Assembly (NCBI RefSeq): GCF_900112675.1
Contig: NZ_FOMQ01000006.1
Span: 124,001-188,000 of the forward strand
Length of the DNA stretch: 64,000 nucleotides
From: Paracidovorax konjaci
Lineage (GTDB): Bacteria > Pseudomonadota > Gammaproteobacteria > Burkholderiales > Burkholderiaceae_C
Direction of reading: 5' to 3'
Positions 1 through 8,875 of the stretch are shown here, piece by piece. Each line of letters begins with the position of its first letter. The stretch's first letter is position 1. Under the pieces are notes generated by a model. That model did no database searches and was not told where the DNA came from. It saw only the letters and a program-made list of their open reading frames with translations. Made by a program: the position numbers and the translations under genes.

Positions 1-428
1 CCGCCCGACACCGGGGCGTCGATGAAGCGCAGGCCGAGCGTGCGCGCAGCCTGAGCAAGTTCACGTGCGACTTCGGCGGACGCGGTGGTGTGGTCGACGA
101 AGACGGCGCCCTGCTGCATTCCGGCAAAGGCGCCATCCGCGCCCAGCACCACGGAGCGCAGATCGTCGTCATTGCCGACACAGCAGAACACGATCTCTGC
201 GCCCTGGGCCGCGTCGCGCGGAGTCGGGGCATGTTTTATGCCTGATGCCGCCGTGAATTCTTCACACCATGCTATGGATTTCGTAGCGGTCCGGTTGTAG
301 ACGGTGACCTGGTGGCCGGCGAGTGCCAAATGGCCGGCCATGGGGTAGCCCATGACACCCAGACCCAGGAAGGCGACCTTGCGCGATGGGGTGGCGTCGT
401 AGCTGCGTGGATTGGTGCTGGATGGCAT
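1..428 (-). CDS. NAD(P)-dependent oxidoreductase, 3-hydroxyisobutyrate dehydrogenase family (partial)
   Basis: The N-terminal 142 codons of a beta-hydroxyacid dehydrogenase run off the left edge. Starting from the ATG at 428, the product has the dinucleotide-binding glycine motif FLGLGVMGYPMAGHLA at about residues 20-35, followed by the usual beta strand ending in TVYNRT. The family substrate-binding motif DAPVSGG falls at the very edge of the window. Family members reduce or oxidise small 3-hydroxyacids such as 3-hydroxyisobutyrate, tartronate semialdehyde or glyoxylate, so the substrate cannot be named from this part. It lies on the same strand as pilU, but an intrinsic terminator separates them, so it is probably a separate transcription unit. 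Confidence 0.88.
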   Translation of the reverse strand, partial: MPSSTNPRSYDATPSRKVAFLGLGVMGYPMAGHLALAGHQVTVYNRTATKSIAWCEEFTAASGIKHAPTPRDAAQGAEIVFCCVGNDDDLRSVVLGADGAFAGMQQGAVFVDHTTASAEVARELAQAARTLGLRFIDAPVSG

Positions 429-456
429 GGGGTCTCCTGTGTCCGGTGAAACGCTG

Positions 457-488
457 GGAAAAAAGAAAACCCGCCGGGTCGCGGCGGG
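457..488 (-). terminator. Rho-independent terminator after pilU
   Basis: Read on the minus strand, the arms CCCGCCG and CGGCGGG (482-488 and 470-476, 5-base loop) form a GC-rich hairpin. It is followed at once by a T-rich run (plus-strand A-rich bases 458-469). It sits 18 bases after the pilU stop and before the next minus-strand gene. Confidence 0.8.
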
Positions 489-506
489 TGGCAAGGCGAA
501 AGGGCG

Positions 507-1643
507 TCAGACGATAGCGAAGTGCTCGGTACCCGAGGCCAGGTCGCTGCTCTTCGCGCGTTGGCTGCCGAGCTTGATCTGCAGCCGGAGGTCGTTGAGC
601 GAATCCGCATTGCGCAGGGCGTCTTCGTAGCTGATGACGTTGGCCTCGAACAGGTCGAAGAGCGACTGGTCGAAGGTCTGCATGCCCAGGTTGCGGCTCT
701 TCTTCATGATCTCCTTGATCTCGGCCACTTCGCCCTTGAAGATCAGATCGGCGATGAGGGGGGTGTTGAGCATGATCTCCACCGCTGCGGCACGGCCTTT
801 GCTGTCCTGCTTCGGAATGAGCCGCTGCGAGACCATGGCACGCAGGTTGAGCGACAGGTCCATGAGCAGCTGGGCGCGGCGCTCTTCCGGAAAGAAGTTG
901 ATGATGCGGTCCAGCGCCTGGTTGGCGCTGTTGGCGTGCAGCGTGGCCAGGCACAGGTGGCCGGTCTCCGAGAAGGCCACGGCATGTTCCATGGTTTCGC
1001 GGTCGCGGATCTCGCCCATGAGGATCACGTCGGGGGCCTGGCGCAGCGTGTTCTTGAGGGCAGCCTCCCAGCTGTCGGTGTCCAGCCCCACCTCGCGTTG
1101 CGTGATCACGCAGTTCTTGTGCGGGTGCACGAACTCGATCGGATCCTCCACCGTGATGATGTGGCCGAAGGAGTTCTCGTTGCGCCAGTCCACCATGGCG
1201 GCAAGCGTGGTCGACTTGCCCGAGCCGGTCGCGCCCACGAGGATGCACAGCCCCCGCTTGGACATCGAGACCTCCTTGAGCACCTGCGGAACGCCCAGGC
1301 CGTCGATGGTGGGCAGCGTGAGAGGGATGGTCCGCAGCACCATGCCGACGCGCCCCTGCTGGATGAACGCATTCACGCGGAAGCGCCCGATGGCGGCAGG
1401 GGAGATCGCGAAATTGCACTCCTTGGTGCGCTCGAAATCCGCCACCTGCTTGTCGCTCATGATGGCGCGCGCCAGGGTGAGCGTGTGCGCAGGCGTGAGC
1501 GGTTGGGGGGAGACTTTGGTGACCTTGCCGTCCACCTTGATGGCCGGCGGGAACTCCGCCGTGATGAACAGGTCGCTGCCGCCGCGGCTCACCATGAGCT
1601 TCAGCAGGTCGTTGATGAATTTGCTGGCCTGATCGCGTTCCAT
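507..1643 (-). CDS. pilU: Type IV pilus retraction ATPase accessory protein PilU
   Basis: This is a 378-residue secretion-superfamily hexameric ATPase, normal length for PilU. Walker A (GATGSGKSTT) is at about residues 137-146, and a Walker B region (DVILMGEIRD) lies near 200-209 after the Asp/His box residues. In the family, PilU works at the inner-membrane base of type IV pili with PilT to power retraction, so it affects twitching, surface attachment and DNA uptake. It is the last gene of a pilT / cyclic-nucleotide-binding / pilU cluster, 30 bases after the middle gene and followed by a terminator. The C-terminal region has PLIADLIFKG where PilT has its AIRNL motif, which helps tell it from PilT. 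Confidence 0.95.
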   Translation of the reverse strand: MERDQASKFINDLLKLMVSRGGSDLFITAEFPPAIKVDGKVTKVSPQPLTPAHTLTLARAIMSDKQVADFERTKECNFAISPAAIGRFRVNAFIQQGRVGMVLRTIPLTLPTIDGLGVPQVLKEVSMSKRGLCILVGATGSGKSTTLAAMVDWRNENSFGHIITVEDPIEFVHPHKNCVITQREVGLDTDSWEAALKNTLRQAPDVILMGEIRDRETMEHAVAFSETGHLCLATLHANSANQALDRIINFFPEERRAQLLMDLSLNLRAMVSQRLIPKQDSKGRAAAVEIMLNTPLIADLIFKGEVAEIKEIMKKSRNLGMQTFDQSLFDLFEANVISYEDALRNADSLNDLRLQIKLGSQRAKSSDLASGTEHFAIV

Positions 1644-1673
1644 GCGCTACTCCGGTCGGTCCGCTGGGGCCGT

Positions 1674-2312
1674 CTACCGTTGATTGTCACTCAGCCGCGC
1701 ACTCACCACGCGCAGGCGCTGCGAGAGTTTGCGGGCCAGCAGCGCGACGAGGCTCGCTGCCAGTTGGGGATCCTTCGCCATCATGTCGTCCAGGGCTTCG
1801 GCGCTCAGCACGGCGATCTCGCAGTCCGTGAGCGTGGTGCAGGCCGAGAAGCGGATGCCGCTGTCGAGCAGCGACATTTCTCCCAGGATGTCCCCCGGCC
1901 GTGTCTCGGCCAGGCGGAGGTGCTCGCCCCAGGGCTGGATGCGGTCCACGGCGATGGTGCCGGTGAGCAGTACGACCATGAAGTTGCCGTACTCGTCCTG
2001 GCGGATGACGTCGCGGCTGGCCGGAACCGCCGCGAACTGGAAGAAGCGCTCCATGCGTTCGACCGCGCTCGCATCCAGGTGCGCCATGTAGCGGTCCTTG
2101 GACCAGAGCGCCTGCAGCAGCTTGCCGCCCCGGCTCACCGGCAGGCGTGCCGCGGTGATTTCCACGGCGCGTGCTTCCCAGGGAACGAGCATGGAGGTGT
2201 CAACGCCCTGGCCGGCGAAGGCCGTGGTGAAGAACACCGAGTCGCTGCCGCTTTCGGCGCCGGGCTTGGTGTTGCGGGTCTTGGCCTTGAGGAGGCCGAG
2301 GATGCCTTTCAT
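1674..2312 (-). CDS. Cyclic nucleotide-binding domain protein between pilT and pilU
   Basis: The product has 212 residues. The second half is a Crp-type cyclic nucleotide-binding barrel: a QDEYGNFMVVLLTGTI stretch at about residues 105-120, then RPGDILGEMSLLDSG, equivalent to the phosphate-binding cassette, at about 138-152. The protein ends with a helix and has no helix-turn-helix, so it is not a Crp-like transcription factor. The first 70 residues match nothing I recognise. The gene sits 86 bases after pilT and 30 before pilU on the same strand, which suggests a nucleotide-responsive role in pilus retraction. Which nucleotide binds cannot be told from the sequence. Confidence 0.85.
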   Translation of the reverse strand: MKGILGLLKAKTRNTKPGAESGSDSVFFTTAFAGQGVDTSMLVPWEARAVEITAARLPVSRGGKLLQALWSKDRYMAHLDASAVERMERFFQFAAVPASRDVIRQDEYGNFMVVLLTGTIAVDRIQPWGEHLRLAETRPGDILGEMSLLDSGIRFSACTTLTDCEIAVLSAEALDDMMAKDPQLAASLVALLARKLSQRLRVVSARLSDNQR

Positions 2313-2398
2313 GGGGTGCTCCGGTGCGCGCGGCGGGTCGGTCGCAGGCCGCGCTGAATATCGAACAAGGGCAGGTGGTGCAGCGCGGTGCCGTGGTG

Positions 2399-3442
2399 TC
2401 AGCCCGGGAAGTTTTCGGGGATCTTGGCTTTGCCGCGGGCTTCGGCCGGGCTGATGATGTTGCGCCGCACGAGGTCGGTGAGGTTCTGGTCCAGCGTCTG
2501 CATGCCGACGCTGTTGCTCGTCTGGATGGTGGAGTACATCTGCGCCACCTTGGCTTCCCGGATCAGGTTGCGGATGGCGCTGGTGCCCAGCATGATTTCA
2601 TGGGCCGCCACGCGGCCCTGGCCGTCCTTGGTCTTGCACAGGGTTTGAGAGATCACGGCCTGCAGCGATTCGGACAGCATCGCGCGCACCATCTCCTTTT
2701 CTTCCGCGGGGAAGACGTCGATGATCCGGTCGATGGTCTTGGCCGCGCTGGAGGTGTGCAGCGTGCCGAACACAAGGTGGCCCGTCTCCGCCGCAGTCAT
2801 CGCGAGGCGGATGGTTTCCAGGTCGCGCATTTCGCCCACGAGGATCGCGTCCGGGTCTTCACGCAGGGCCGACTTCAGCGCGGCGGCGAACGACAGCGTC
2901 ATCGGCCCGACCTCCCGCTGGTTGATCAGGCACTTCTTGGACTCGTGCACGAATTCGATCGGATCCTCCACGGTCAGGATGTGTCCGTATTCGGTTTCGT
3001 TGAGGTGGTTGACCATGGCCGCCAGCGTGGTCGACTTGCCCGAACCCGTGGGGCCGGTCACGAGCACGAGCCCGCGCGGCTTGAGTGCGAGGTCGCCGAA
3101 GATCTTGGGGGCGTTCAGCTGTTCCAGCGTGAGGATCTTGCTCGGGATGGTCCGGAACACGGCGGCCGCACCGCGGTTCTGGTTGAACGCATTGACCCGG
3201 AAACGTGCGAGTCCTTCGATCTCGAAGGAAAAGTCCACTTCGAGGAATTCTTCGTACACCTTGCGCTGGGCGTCGCTCATGATGTCGTACGCCATGGCAT
3301 GCACCGTCTTGTGGTCGAGCGCATCGACGTTGATGCGCCGCACATCGCCGTGGACCCGGATCATCGGCGGAAGGCCTGCGGACAGGTGCAGGTCGGAGGC
3401 CTTGTTCTTCACGCTGAAGGCGAGCAGTTGGGTGATATCCAC
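2399..3442 (-). CDS. pilT: Type IV pilus retraction ATPase PilT
   Basis: This is the main retraction motor of type IV pili. I chose the GTG start at 3442 because it gives the family N-terminus (V/M)DITQLLAFSVKNKASDLHL and exactly 347 residues, the usual PilT length. The frame is open further upstream, but that part would overlap yggS on the other strand. Walker A (GPTGSGKSTT) is at about residues 130-139, Walker B is DAILVGEMRD, and the PilT-specific SAIRNLIRE (AIRNL) motif is at about residue 285. It heads the pilT / cNMP / pilU cluster and is divergent from yggS, with 40 bases between the two start codons. Confidence 0.96.
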   Translation of the reverse strand: MDITQLLAFSVKNKASDLHLSAGLPPMIRVHGDVRRINVDALDHKTVHAMAYDIMSDAQRKVYEEFLEVDFSFEIEGLARFRVNAFNQNRGAAAVFRTIPSKILTLEQLNAPKIFGDLALKPRGLVLVTGPTGSGKSTTLAAMVNHLNETEYGHILTVEDPIEFVHESKKCLINQREVGPMTLSFAAALKSALREDPDAILVGEMRDLETIRLAMTAAETGHLVFGTLHTSSAAKTIDRIIDVFPAEEKEMVRAMLSESLQAVISQTLCKTKDGQGRVAAHEIMLGTSAIRNLIREAKVAQMYSTIQTSNSVGMQTLDQNLTDLVRRNIISPAEARGKAKIPENFPG

Positions 3443-3482
3443 GGGAGCCCTTGGTCGTTTGGTACGCTTGAGAGCGAACATT

Positions 3483-4241
3483 ATGACGACCATTGGTAAC
3501 AACATCCAAGGGGTTTTGGCCCGCATCGCCCGGGCCTGCGCGGCATGCGGCCGCGACCCTTCCAGCGTGCGGCTCCTTGCCGTTTCCAAGACCTTCAACG
3601 CGGACGCCGTGCGGGAAGCCGTGCAGGCAGGGCAGCGCGCATTCGGCGAAAACTACCTGCAGGAGGGTGTGCAGAAGATCGCCACGCTGCAGGAAGTGGG
3701 TGCGGCCGCCACCGGGCCGCTCGAATGGCACTGCATCGGCCCCGTGCAGAGCAACAAGACGCGCCTGGTTGCCGAGCACTTCGACTGGATCCACACCGTG
3801 GACCGTCTCAAGACCGCCGAGCGCCTGTCGCAGCAAAGGCCGCCGCACCTGCCGCCGCTGCAGGTGTGCATCCAGGTGAATGTGGACGGCGGGCCGACGA
3901 AGGCGGGCGCCACACCTGCGCAGGCGCTGGAGCTGGCGCGGGCTGTGGCGCGCCTGCCACGGCTGCGGCTGCGTGGCCTGATGGGCATACCCGATCCCGC
4001 GCCCGACTTCGCTGCCCAATACGCGGTGCATGCCCAGGCGCGGAGCCTGTTCGATCGGCTGCGTGCCGCCGGCTTCGAAGGTCTGGATGCTTTCGATACG
4101 CTTTCGCTCGGGATGACCGGCGACCTGGAGGCCGCCATCCACGCGGGCAGCACCCTGGTTCGCGTGGGCAGCGGCATCTTTGGGGGCCGCACCTACGCGG
4201 CCCCGCCAGCGGCAGCGCAGGAAGGCTTGCCTAGCCGCTGA
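3483..4241 (+). CDS. yggS: PLP homeostasis protein, YggS/PROSC family
   Basis: This 252-residue single-domain alanine-racemase-fold protein binds pyridoxal phosphate and buffers it in the cytosol. The PLP lysine lies in LLAVSKTF (Lys36), and the family motifs FGENYLQEG, WHCIGPVQSNK, LSLGMTGDLEAAI and VRVGSGIFG are all present. The ATG at 3483 matches the usual start. It is divergent from pilT, a common arrangement in beta- and gammaproteobacteria, and its last 11 bases overlap the end of the convergent ltaE. Confidence 0.95.
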   Translation: MTTIGNNIQGVLARIARACAACGRDPSSVRLLAVSKTFNADAVREAVQAGQRAFGENYLQEGVQKIATLQEVGAAATGPLEWHCIGPVQSNKTRLVAEHFDWIHTVDRLKTAERLSQQRPPHLPPLQVCIQVNVDGGPTKAGATPAQALELARAVARLPRLRLRGLMGIPDPAPDFAAQYAVHAQARSLFDRLRAAGFEGLDAFDTLSLGMTGDLEAAIHAGSTLVRVGSGIFGGRTYAAPPAAAQEGLPSR

Positions 4242-5295
4242 ACCGTTCCACGCACGCGAGCGTATGGGCCACATCGTCGGGTCCGACGTCGATGTGGGTG
4301 ACCCAGCGCAGCCGGATCTGGCCTCCGCACAGGCTGCGCGTCACGCAGACGCCGTGCTGGGCCAGCCAGGCCATCAGGGCCGGTGCGATGTCGGAATGCA
4401 CGTCGGTGAAGAGGATGTTGGTATGCGCGGAGGCCACGCTGAGGCGCCTGCGCAGCACAGGATGGCTGCGGCCCACTTCCGCGAGGCCTTCGGCCAGCGT
4501 GCGCAGCAGGGCATGGTCTTCCGCCATGCGGCGGACATGGTGGTCCAGCGCGTAGTGCCCCGCGGCGGCCAGCATGCCCACCTGGCGCATGGAGCCGCCC
4601 AGCATCTTGCGGGTCCGGCGTGCATGCGCGATGAAGTCGTGCGAACCGAGCAGCAGCGAGCCCACCGGTGCACCCAGGCCCTTGCTCAGGCAGACCGAGG
4701 CAGAGTCGAAATGCGAGCAGATGGCGCGTGCTTCGTCGTACACGTCGGTGCCGTGGGCTGTGGCATTGGCTGCGGCGGCATTGAAGAGGCGCGCGCCATC
4801 GAGGTGCATGGCAAGGTGCCGGCTGCGCGCGAGTTGCGCCACATCGGCGATGTAGGGGTTGGGGAGCACCTGGCCGCCGGCCGTGTTCTCCAGCACCACG
4901 AGGCGGGTGCGCGCGAAGTGCGGGTCGTCGGGCTTGATGGCGGCGGCAATGTCCCGCAGGCAAAGCGTGCCATCGCTGCGGTTCTCGATGGGCTGCGGCT
5001 GGATGGAGCCCAGGGCTGCCATGCCGCCGCCTTCCCAGCGGTAGGTGTGCCACGTCTGTCCGACGATGGCCTCGTCGCCGCGCTGGCAATGGCCCATGAG
5101 GGCGATCAGATTGGCCTGCGTGCCGCTGGGCGCGAACAGCGCGGCATCGAACCCGAGCATTTCGGCCGCGTGCTCCTGCAGCGCGTTGACGGAGGGATCG
5201 TCGCCGAAAACATCGTCGCCGAGCGGCGCGGCCTGCATGGCCTCGCGCATCAGGAGTGTGGGCTGGGTAACGGTATCGCTGCGAAAGTCATGCAT
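4231..5295 (-). CDS. ltaE: Low-specificity L-threonine aldolase
   Basis: The product is a 354-residue fold-type I PLP enzyme that splits L-threonine or L-allo-threonine into glycine and acetaldehyde. It starts with the family hallmark FRSDTVTQPT at residues 4-13 and has HLDGARLFNA near 164-173 and the PLP lysine in CLSKGLGAPVGS (Lys205). Length and motifs fit full-length LtaE. It is convergent with yggS, overlapping it by 11 bases, and divergent from the aminotransferase gene at 5593, with about 300 bases between. Confidence 0.94.
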   Translation of the reverse strand: MHDFRSDTVTQPTLLMREAMQAAPLGDDVFGDDPSVNALQEHAAEMLGFDAALFAPSGTQANLIALMGHCQRGDEAIVGQTWHTYRWEGGGMAALGSIQPQPIENRSDGTLCLRDIAAAIKPDDPHFARTRLVVLENTAGGQVLPNPYIADVAQLARSRHLAMHLDGARLFNAAAANATAHGTDVYDEARAICSHFDSASVCLSKGLGAPVGSLLLGSHDFIAHARRTRKMLGGSMRQVGMLAAAGHYALDHHVRRMAEDHALLRTLAEGLAEVGRSHPVLRRRLSVASAHTNILFTDVHSDIAPALMAWLAQHGVCVTRSLCGGQIRLRWVTHIDVGPDDVAHTLACVERFSG

Positions 5296-5592
5296 CGGGG
5301 CGGGCTCCAGGAGATATCGGGTACGTGGAAATGTCGGGAGGCGCAGGAAGCGGTAACAGCGGATGCGGAGCAGTCAGGTGCAGATGCGGGCACGGGCAGC
5401 GTTGGCTGTCGATGGTAGCCGCGGCTGGGCCTGGCCGTGCGCCTGTCGTCGCTTTTCCGTGCACTGGCCGGTGCCGTGCTGCGGTGTAAGCTGCAACGCC
5501 TTGCGTGCGCGGCGGTTTCCGGATATGCAGCCGCCAAAGCTTTTTCCCGCGTGGAAGATCGTCCAGAACGTTTTTCAAGGAGTTGCCCTGCC
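5296..5592. other. Divergent intergenic region ltaE / aminotransferase
   Basis: This 297-base region carries the promoters of two divergent genes. An AGGAG ribosome-binding site lies about ten bases before the ATG at 5593. I see no convincing operator, repeat or RNA gene here. Confidence 0.5.
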
Positions 5593-6732
5593 ATGCCCGG
5601 TCTGTTGCCTGATGTCGATCCCGATGGTTTGCTGGAGTTCTCGGTGGTGTACACCGACCGTGCTCTCAACCACATGTCCCGGCGCTTCACCGGAGTGATG
5701 CAGGACATTCTTGCCACGCTCAAGACGGTGTACGGAGCCCACACCGCGGTGCTGGTTCCCGGCAGCGGCACCTTCGGGATGGAGGCTGTGGCCCGCCAGT
5801 TCGCCAACCGCGAGAAGGTGCTGATCGTGCGCAACGGCTGGTTCAGCTACCGCTGGAGCCAGATATTCGATGCGGGCGGCCTCGGAGGCGGAGCGGTGGT
5901 CTGCCAGGCGCGCCGGCAGGGTGAAGGCGCGCAGGCGCCCTGGGCGCCGTGCCCGGCGCAAGAGGTGGCGGCAGCCATCCTGGCGGAGCGCCCCAAGGTG
6001 GTCTTCGCCCCGCATGTCGAGACGGCAAGCGGCATCCTCCTGTCCGATGCCTACCTCCGCACCGTGGCCGAGGCGGCGCATGCCGTCGGCGCGCTGTTCG
6101 TGCTCGATTGCGTCGCTTCGGGTGCGATCTGGGTCGACATGCAGGCCACGGGCGTGGATGTGCTGATCTCGGCGCCGCAGAAGGGCTGGAGCGGCTCCCC
6201 ATGCTGCGCCATGGTGATGCTCGGCGAGCGGGCGCGCCAGGCCATCGAGGGCACCCAGAGCTCCAGCTTTTCCTGCGACCTCAAAAAGTGGATGCAGATC
6301 GCCGAGGGCTACGAGAAGGGCCAGCATGCCTACCACACGACCATGCCGACCGACGCGCTGGTGCGGCTGCGTGACGTCATGGTGGAGACGCGTGAACAGG
6401 GGTTCGAGCAGGTCCGCGCGGGGCAGGTGGAGTTGGGCAGCAAAGTGCGCGCGCTGCTGGAGTCCCGAGGCTTCCCGAGCGTGGCTGCCGACGGCTGGAA
6501 AGCCCCGGGCGTGGTCGTGAGCTACACCTCCGACCCCGGTCTGCAGAACGGCCGGAAGTTTCTCGAAGCGGGTTTGCAGACGGCCGCAGGAGTGCCGCTG
6601 CAGTGCGGCGAAGGGCCGGATTTCCAGACCTTCCGCATCGGCCTCTTCGGGCTGGACAAGTGGCAGAACGTGGACCGCACCGTAGGCCATCTCGCGGCGG
6701 CGCTGGACCGCGTGGCTCCGCGCCAGGGATAG
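5593..6732 (+). CDS. Class V PLP aminotransferase (alanine-glyoxylate / serine-pyruvate type)
   Basis: The 379-residue product is a fold-type I aminotransferase. It shows the class V features VPGSGTFGMEAVARQF at about residues 55-70, the PLP-contacting Asp in FVLDCVASGA near 172, and the Schiff-base lysine in SAPQKGWSG (Lys197). Relatives use alanine, serine or aminoethylphosphonate as amino donors. I cannot fix the substrate, and no phosphonate or photorespiratory genes are nearby. The ATG at 5593 has an AGGAG ribosome-binding site; an open frame further upstream lacks one. Confidence 0.88.
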   Translation: MPGLLPDVDPDGLLEFSVVYTDRALNHMSRRFTGVMQDILATLKTVYGAHTAVLVPGSGTFGMEAVARQFANREKVLIVRNGWFSYRWSQIFDAGGLGGGAVVCQARRQGEGAQAPWAPCPAQEVAAAILAERPKVVFAPHVETASGILLSDAYLRTVAEAAHAVGALFVLDCVASGAIWVDMQATGVDVLISAPQKGWSGSPCCAMVMLGERARQAIEGTQSSSFSCDLKKWMQIAEGYEKGQHAYHTTMPTDALVRLRDVMVETREQGFEQVRAGQVELGSKVRALLESRGFPSVAADGWKAPGVVVSYTSDPGLQNGRKFLEAGLQTAAGVPLQCGEGPDFQTFRIGLFGLDKWQNVDRTVGHLAAALDRVAPRQG

Positions 6733-6852
6733 CGAGCACCTGGGCGCCCGGCGCGCCGGACACGGATACCGGACCAGCGGTTACCCGCCATGCCCGTGCG
6801 GGCAACAGTCTCTTACGCCCCGTGAACCGCTTGCCGGGCTATTCTCGGGGGG

Positions 6853-8277
6853 ATGGACAGCAGCAGTCGCAACAGCAGCGCTGGCGAGGCCGGCCCCCGC
6901 CCGGGTTCCGGGGCGTTGGGTGCCGCCGGGACCTTCATGGCGGGCCTGCCTGCGGACGAGGGCTTTGCCGCTTCCCCGGCAGCCACCGAGCGCGCGCTCG
7001 CGCTGGCACACTCGAAGTGGCTGGCCTCCGGCCTGCTGTTGGCCGTGACGGCGGTTTTCGCGGCGACCTATGCGTTTCCCCCCAGCCTGCTGGTGGAATG
7101 CATCCGGGCCATGGCCGAGGCCGCCATGGTGGGCGCGCTGGCCGACTGGTTCGCGGTGTCGGCGCTGTTCCGGCGCATTCCGCTGCCCTGGGTGCAGCGG
7201 CACACCAACATCATCGCCCGCAACAAGGACCGCATCGGCGGCAACCTGGCCGCATTCGTGCGCGACAAGTTCCTCGACGCGCCTTCCCTGGTCACGCTGA
7301 TCCAGCGCCACGATCCCGCCGATATGCTGGCACAGTGGCTCACCTCGTCCGGCAACGCCCAGTTGCTGGGCCGGCAGGTGGCGCGCCTGGCGCTGGCGGC
7401 GCTCGACACGGTGGAAGACGCGCGGATCCAGCGCTTCATGAACCAGGCTGCGCGTGCGCTCGTGGGCCAGCTCGATCTCTCCCGCACGATGGCCGCAGCG
7501 TTGGAAACGCTCACGCACGGCGGCCGCCATCAGGTGCTGCTGGACGATGTGCTCTCCCGCGTGACGGTGCTGCTCCGCTCGCCCGAGACGCGCACTTTCA
7601 TCGCTGAGGCCATCGTGCAGTGGATCAAGCGCGAACATCCCCTCAAGGAGAAAGTGCTCCCCACCGACTGGCTCAGCGGCAAGGGGGCGGGCGCCATTGC
7701 CCAGGCCATCGACAGCCTGCTGGCCGAGGTGGCGAGCGACCCCGATCACCAGTTGCGAACGGCGCTCGACGCAGCCGTCCAGCGCCTCATCGTGCGTCTC
7801 CAGACCGATCCCGAATGGGAGCGGCGCGGCCTGGAATTGCGCGAATACCTGCAGAACGACGAAACCCTGGGGCGCTACGTACAGGATCTCTGGACGAACC
7901 TGCGCGAACGGCTGCAGGATGATCTGGCCAACGAGGATTCCGAGGTGTCCCGCAAGGTGGCAGCCATGGGCCAGTGGCTCGGGATGGCGCTGGCGGGCGA
8001 CCCGGCGCTGCGCGTGCGCCTGAACGTTCGGCTGCAGCTGTGGGCCACGCAGGTGGCCCCCGACCTCTCGCAATTCGTGGCCGAGCACATCCGCAACACG
8101 GTGGACCGCTGGGATGCCAAGGAAATGGCGCGGCTGGTCGAACTGCACATCGGCAGCGACCTCCAATACATCCGCATCAACGGCACCGTCGTCGGCGGCC
8201 TGATCGGGCTCGTGCTCTTCGCCCTGTCGCACGCCCAGGAACTGGCCCAGGGCGTACAGAACTGGGCGGGGGGCTGA
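6853..8277 (+). CDS. DUF445 family membrane protein
   Basis: The product has 474 residues. One clear hydrophobic segment at about residues 56-76 is followed by the family motif (A)MVGALADWFAVSALFRRIP near 92-110. A long, mostly helical soluble middle part follows, and a second hydrophobic segment (TVVGGLIGLVLFALS) lies close to the C-terminus. This two-anchor layout is typical of the YjiN/DUF445 family, whose biochemical role is not established. The gene stands alone between an aminotransferase gene and a regulator gene on the opposite strand. Confidence 0.85.
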   Translation: MDSSSRNSSAGEAGPRPGSGALGAAGTFMAGLPADEGFAASPAATERALALAHSKWLASGLLLAVTAVFAATYAFPPSLLVECIRAMAEAAMVGALADWFAVSALFRRIPLPWVQRHTNIIARNKDRIGGNLAAFVRDKFLDAPSLVTLIQRHDPADMLAQWLTSSGNAQLLGRQVARLALAALDTVEDARIQRFMNQAARALVGQLDLSRTMAAALETLTHGGRHQVLLDDVLSRVTVLLRSPETRTFIAEAIVQWIKREHPLKEKVLPTDWLSGKGAGAIAQAIDSLLAEVASDPDHQLRTALDAAVQRLIVRLQTDPEWERRGLELREYLQNDETLGRYVQDLWTNLRERLQDDLANEDSEVSRKVAAMGQWLGMALAGDPALRVRLNVRLQLWATQVAPDLSQFVAEHIRNTVDRWDAKEMARLVELHIGSDLQYIRINGTVVGGLIGLVLFALSHAQELAQGVQNWAGG

Positions 8278-8345
8278 AGCGCTCTCCTGCGCACTGCCGA
8301 CACCTGCCCAGACCGCGTGGCGGCAGCGCGGGGGACGCTGGGCTG

Positions 8346-8771
8346 TCAATCCTTGCGGGGGTGCTCGCCGGCTTCATGGGCCCGGGCGATGGCCAGGATC
8401 ACGTCCCGCGCCAGCCGGCGTTGCGGCACCGGCAGCTTGAGGTAGATGTCGAACAGCTCGCGGTCGTCGTAGCCCAGCCCGGCATGCCAGCGGTGTGTGG
8501 GTTCGCCCGTGGCGCGAAGGACGGCGCCGTTGCCCGCGTCCACGAAGTCTTCCATCGGCACCCGCAGCCACTGCGCCAGCGTGGTGAGCTTGCGCGGCCC
8601 TGGCATGGTTTCCCCGAGCAGCCAGCGACGCACACCGTGCAGCGTCATGGGCTTGCCCCAATGGCGTGTGTTGAACTCGCGTTCCAACACCGAGGGCTTG
8701 GCTTCGTAGCCTGCCTTTTCCATTGCCTCCCGCAACTTCCGGGCGAATTTTTGTTTTGCTTCATCCTGCAT
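8346..8771 (-). CDS. HTH-like regulator, copy 1 of a tandem pair
   Basis: This 141-residue protein is a close paralogue of the gene at 8876-9301. The shared core FNTRHWGKPMTLHGVRRWL at about residues 32-50 looks like a lambda-repressor-type helix-turn-helix, followed by a KLTTLAQWLRVPMEDF segment usual for such regulators. A second conserved block, (G)YDDRELFDIYLKLPVPQRR, fills the C-terminal half. The ATG at 8771 aligns with the start of the paralogue; upstream codons in frame do not. No purine-rich ribosome-binding site is visible. The region just upstream is conserved with that of the paralogue, which suggests a duplicated gene plus promoter. Confidence 0.75.
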   Translation of the reverse strand: MQDEAKQKFARKLREAMEKAGYEAKPSVLEREFNTRHWGKPMTLHGVRRWLLGETMPGPRKLTTLAQWLRVPMEDFVDAGNGAVLRATGEPTHRWHAGLGYDDRELFDIYLKLPVPQRRLARDVILAIARAHEAGEHPRKD

Positions 8772-8803
8772 GCCGGGCACGCTAGGCATCGGCCGGCCGA
8801 GTG

Positions 8804-8842
8804 GTGTGACTCGCAAAACGAGTTACGTGATGGGCGTGATCC
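8804..8842. promoter_or_regulatory. Direct-repeat operator candidate before HTH copy 1
   Basis: Two GTGTGACTCG / GCGTGATCCC-type repeats start 29 bases apart (8804 and 8833). The perfect inverted repeat ACTCG-CAAAA-CGAGT (8809-8823) lies between them. The same layout recurs before the paralogue at 9333-9372. On the minus strand the repeat nearer the gene covers the position expected for a -35 element relative to a TAGCGT hexamer (8784-8779). Confidence 0.5.
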
Positions 8843-8875
8843 CTGGTTCAGTGGACTGCGCGTTCAGTCCCGGGT

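Noticed and set aside
522-2357. A 611-codon plus-strand frame across pilU and the cNMP gene
   Set aside because: It is antisense to two genes with clear motifs and has no recognisable domain itself.
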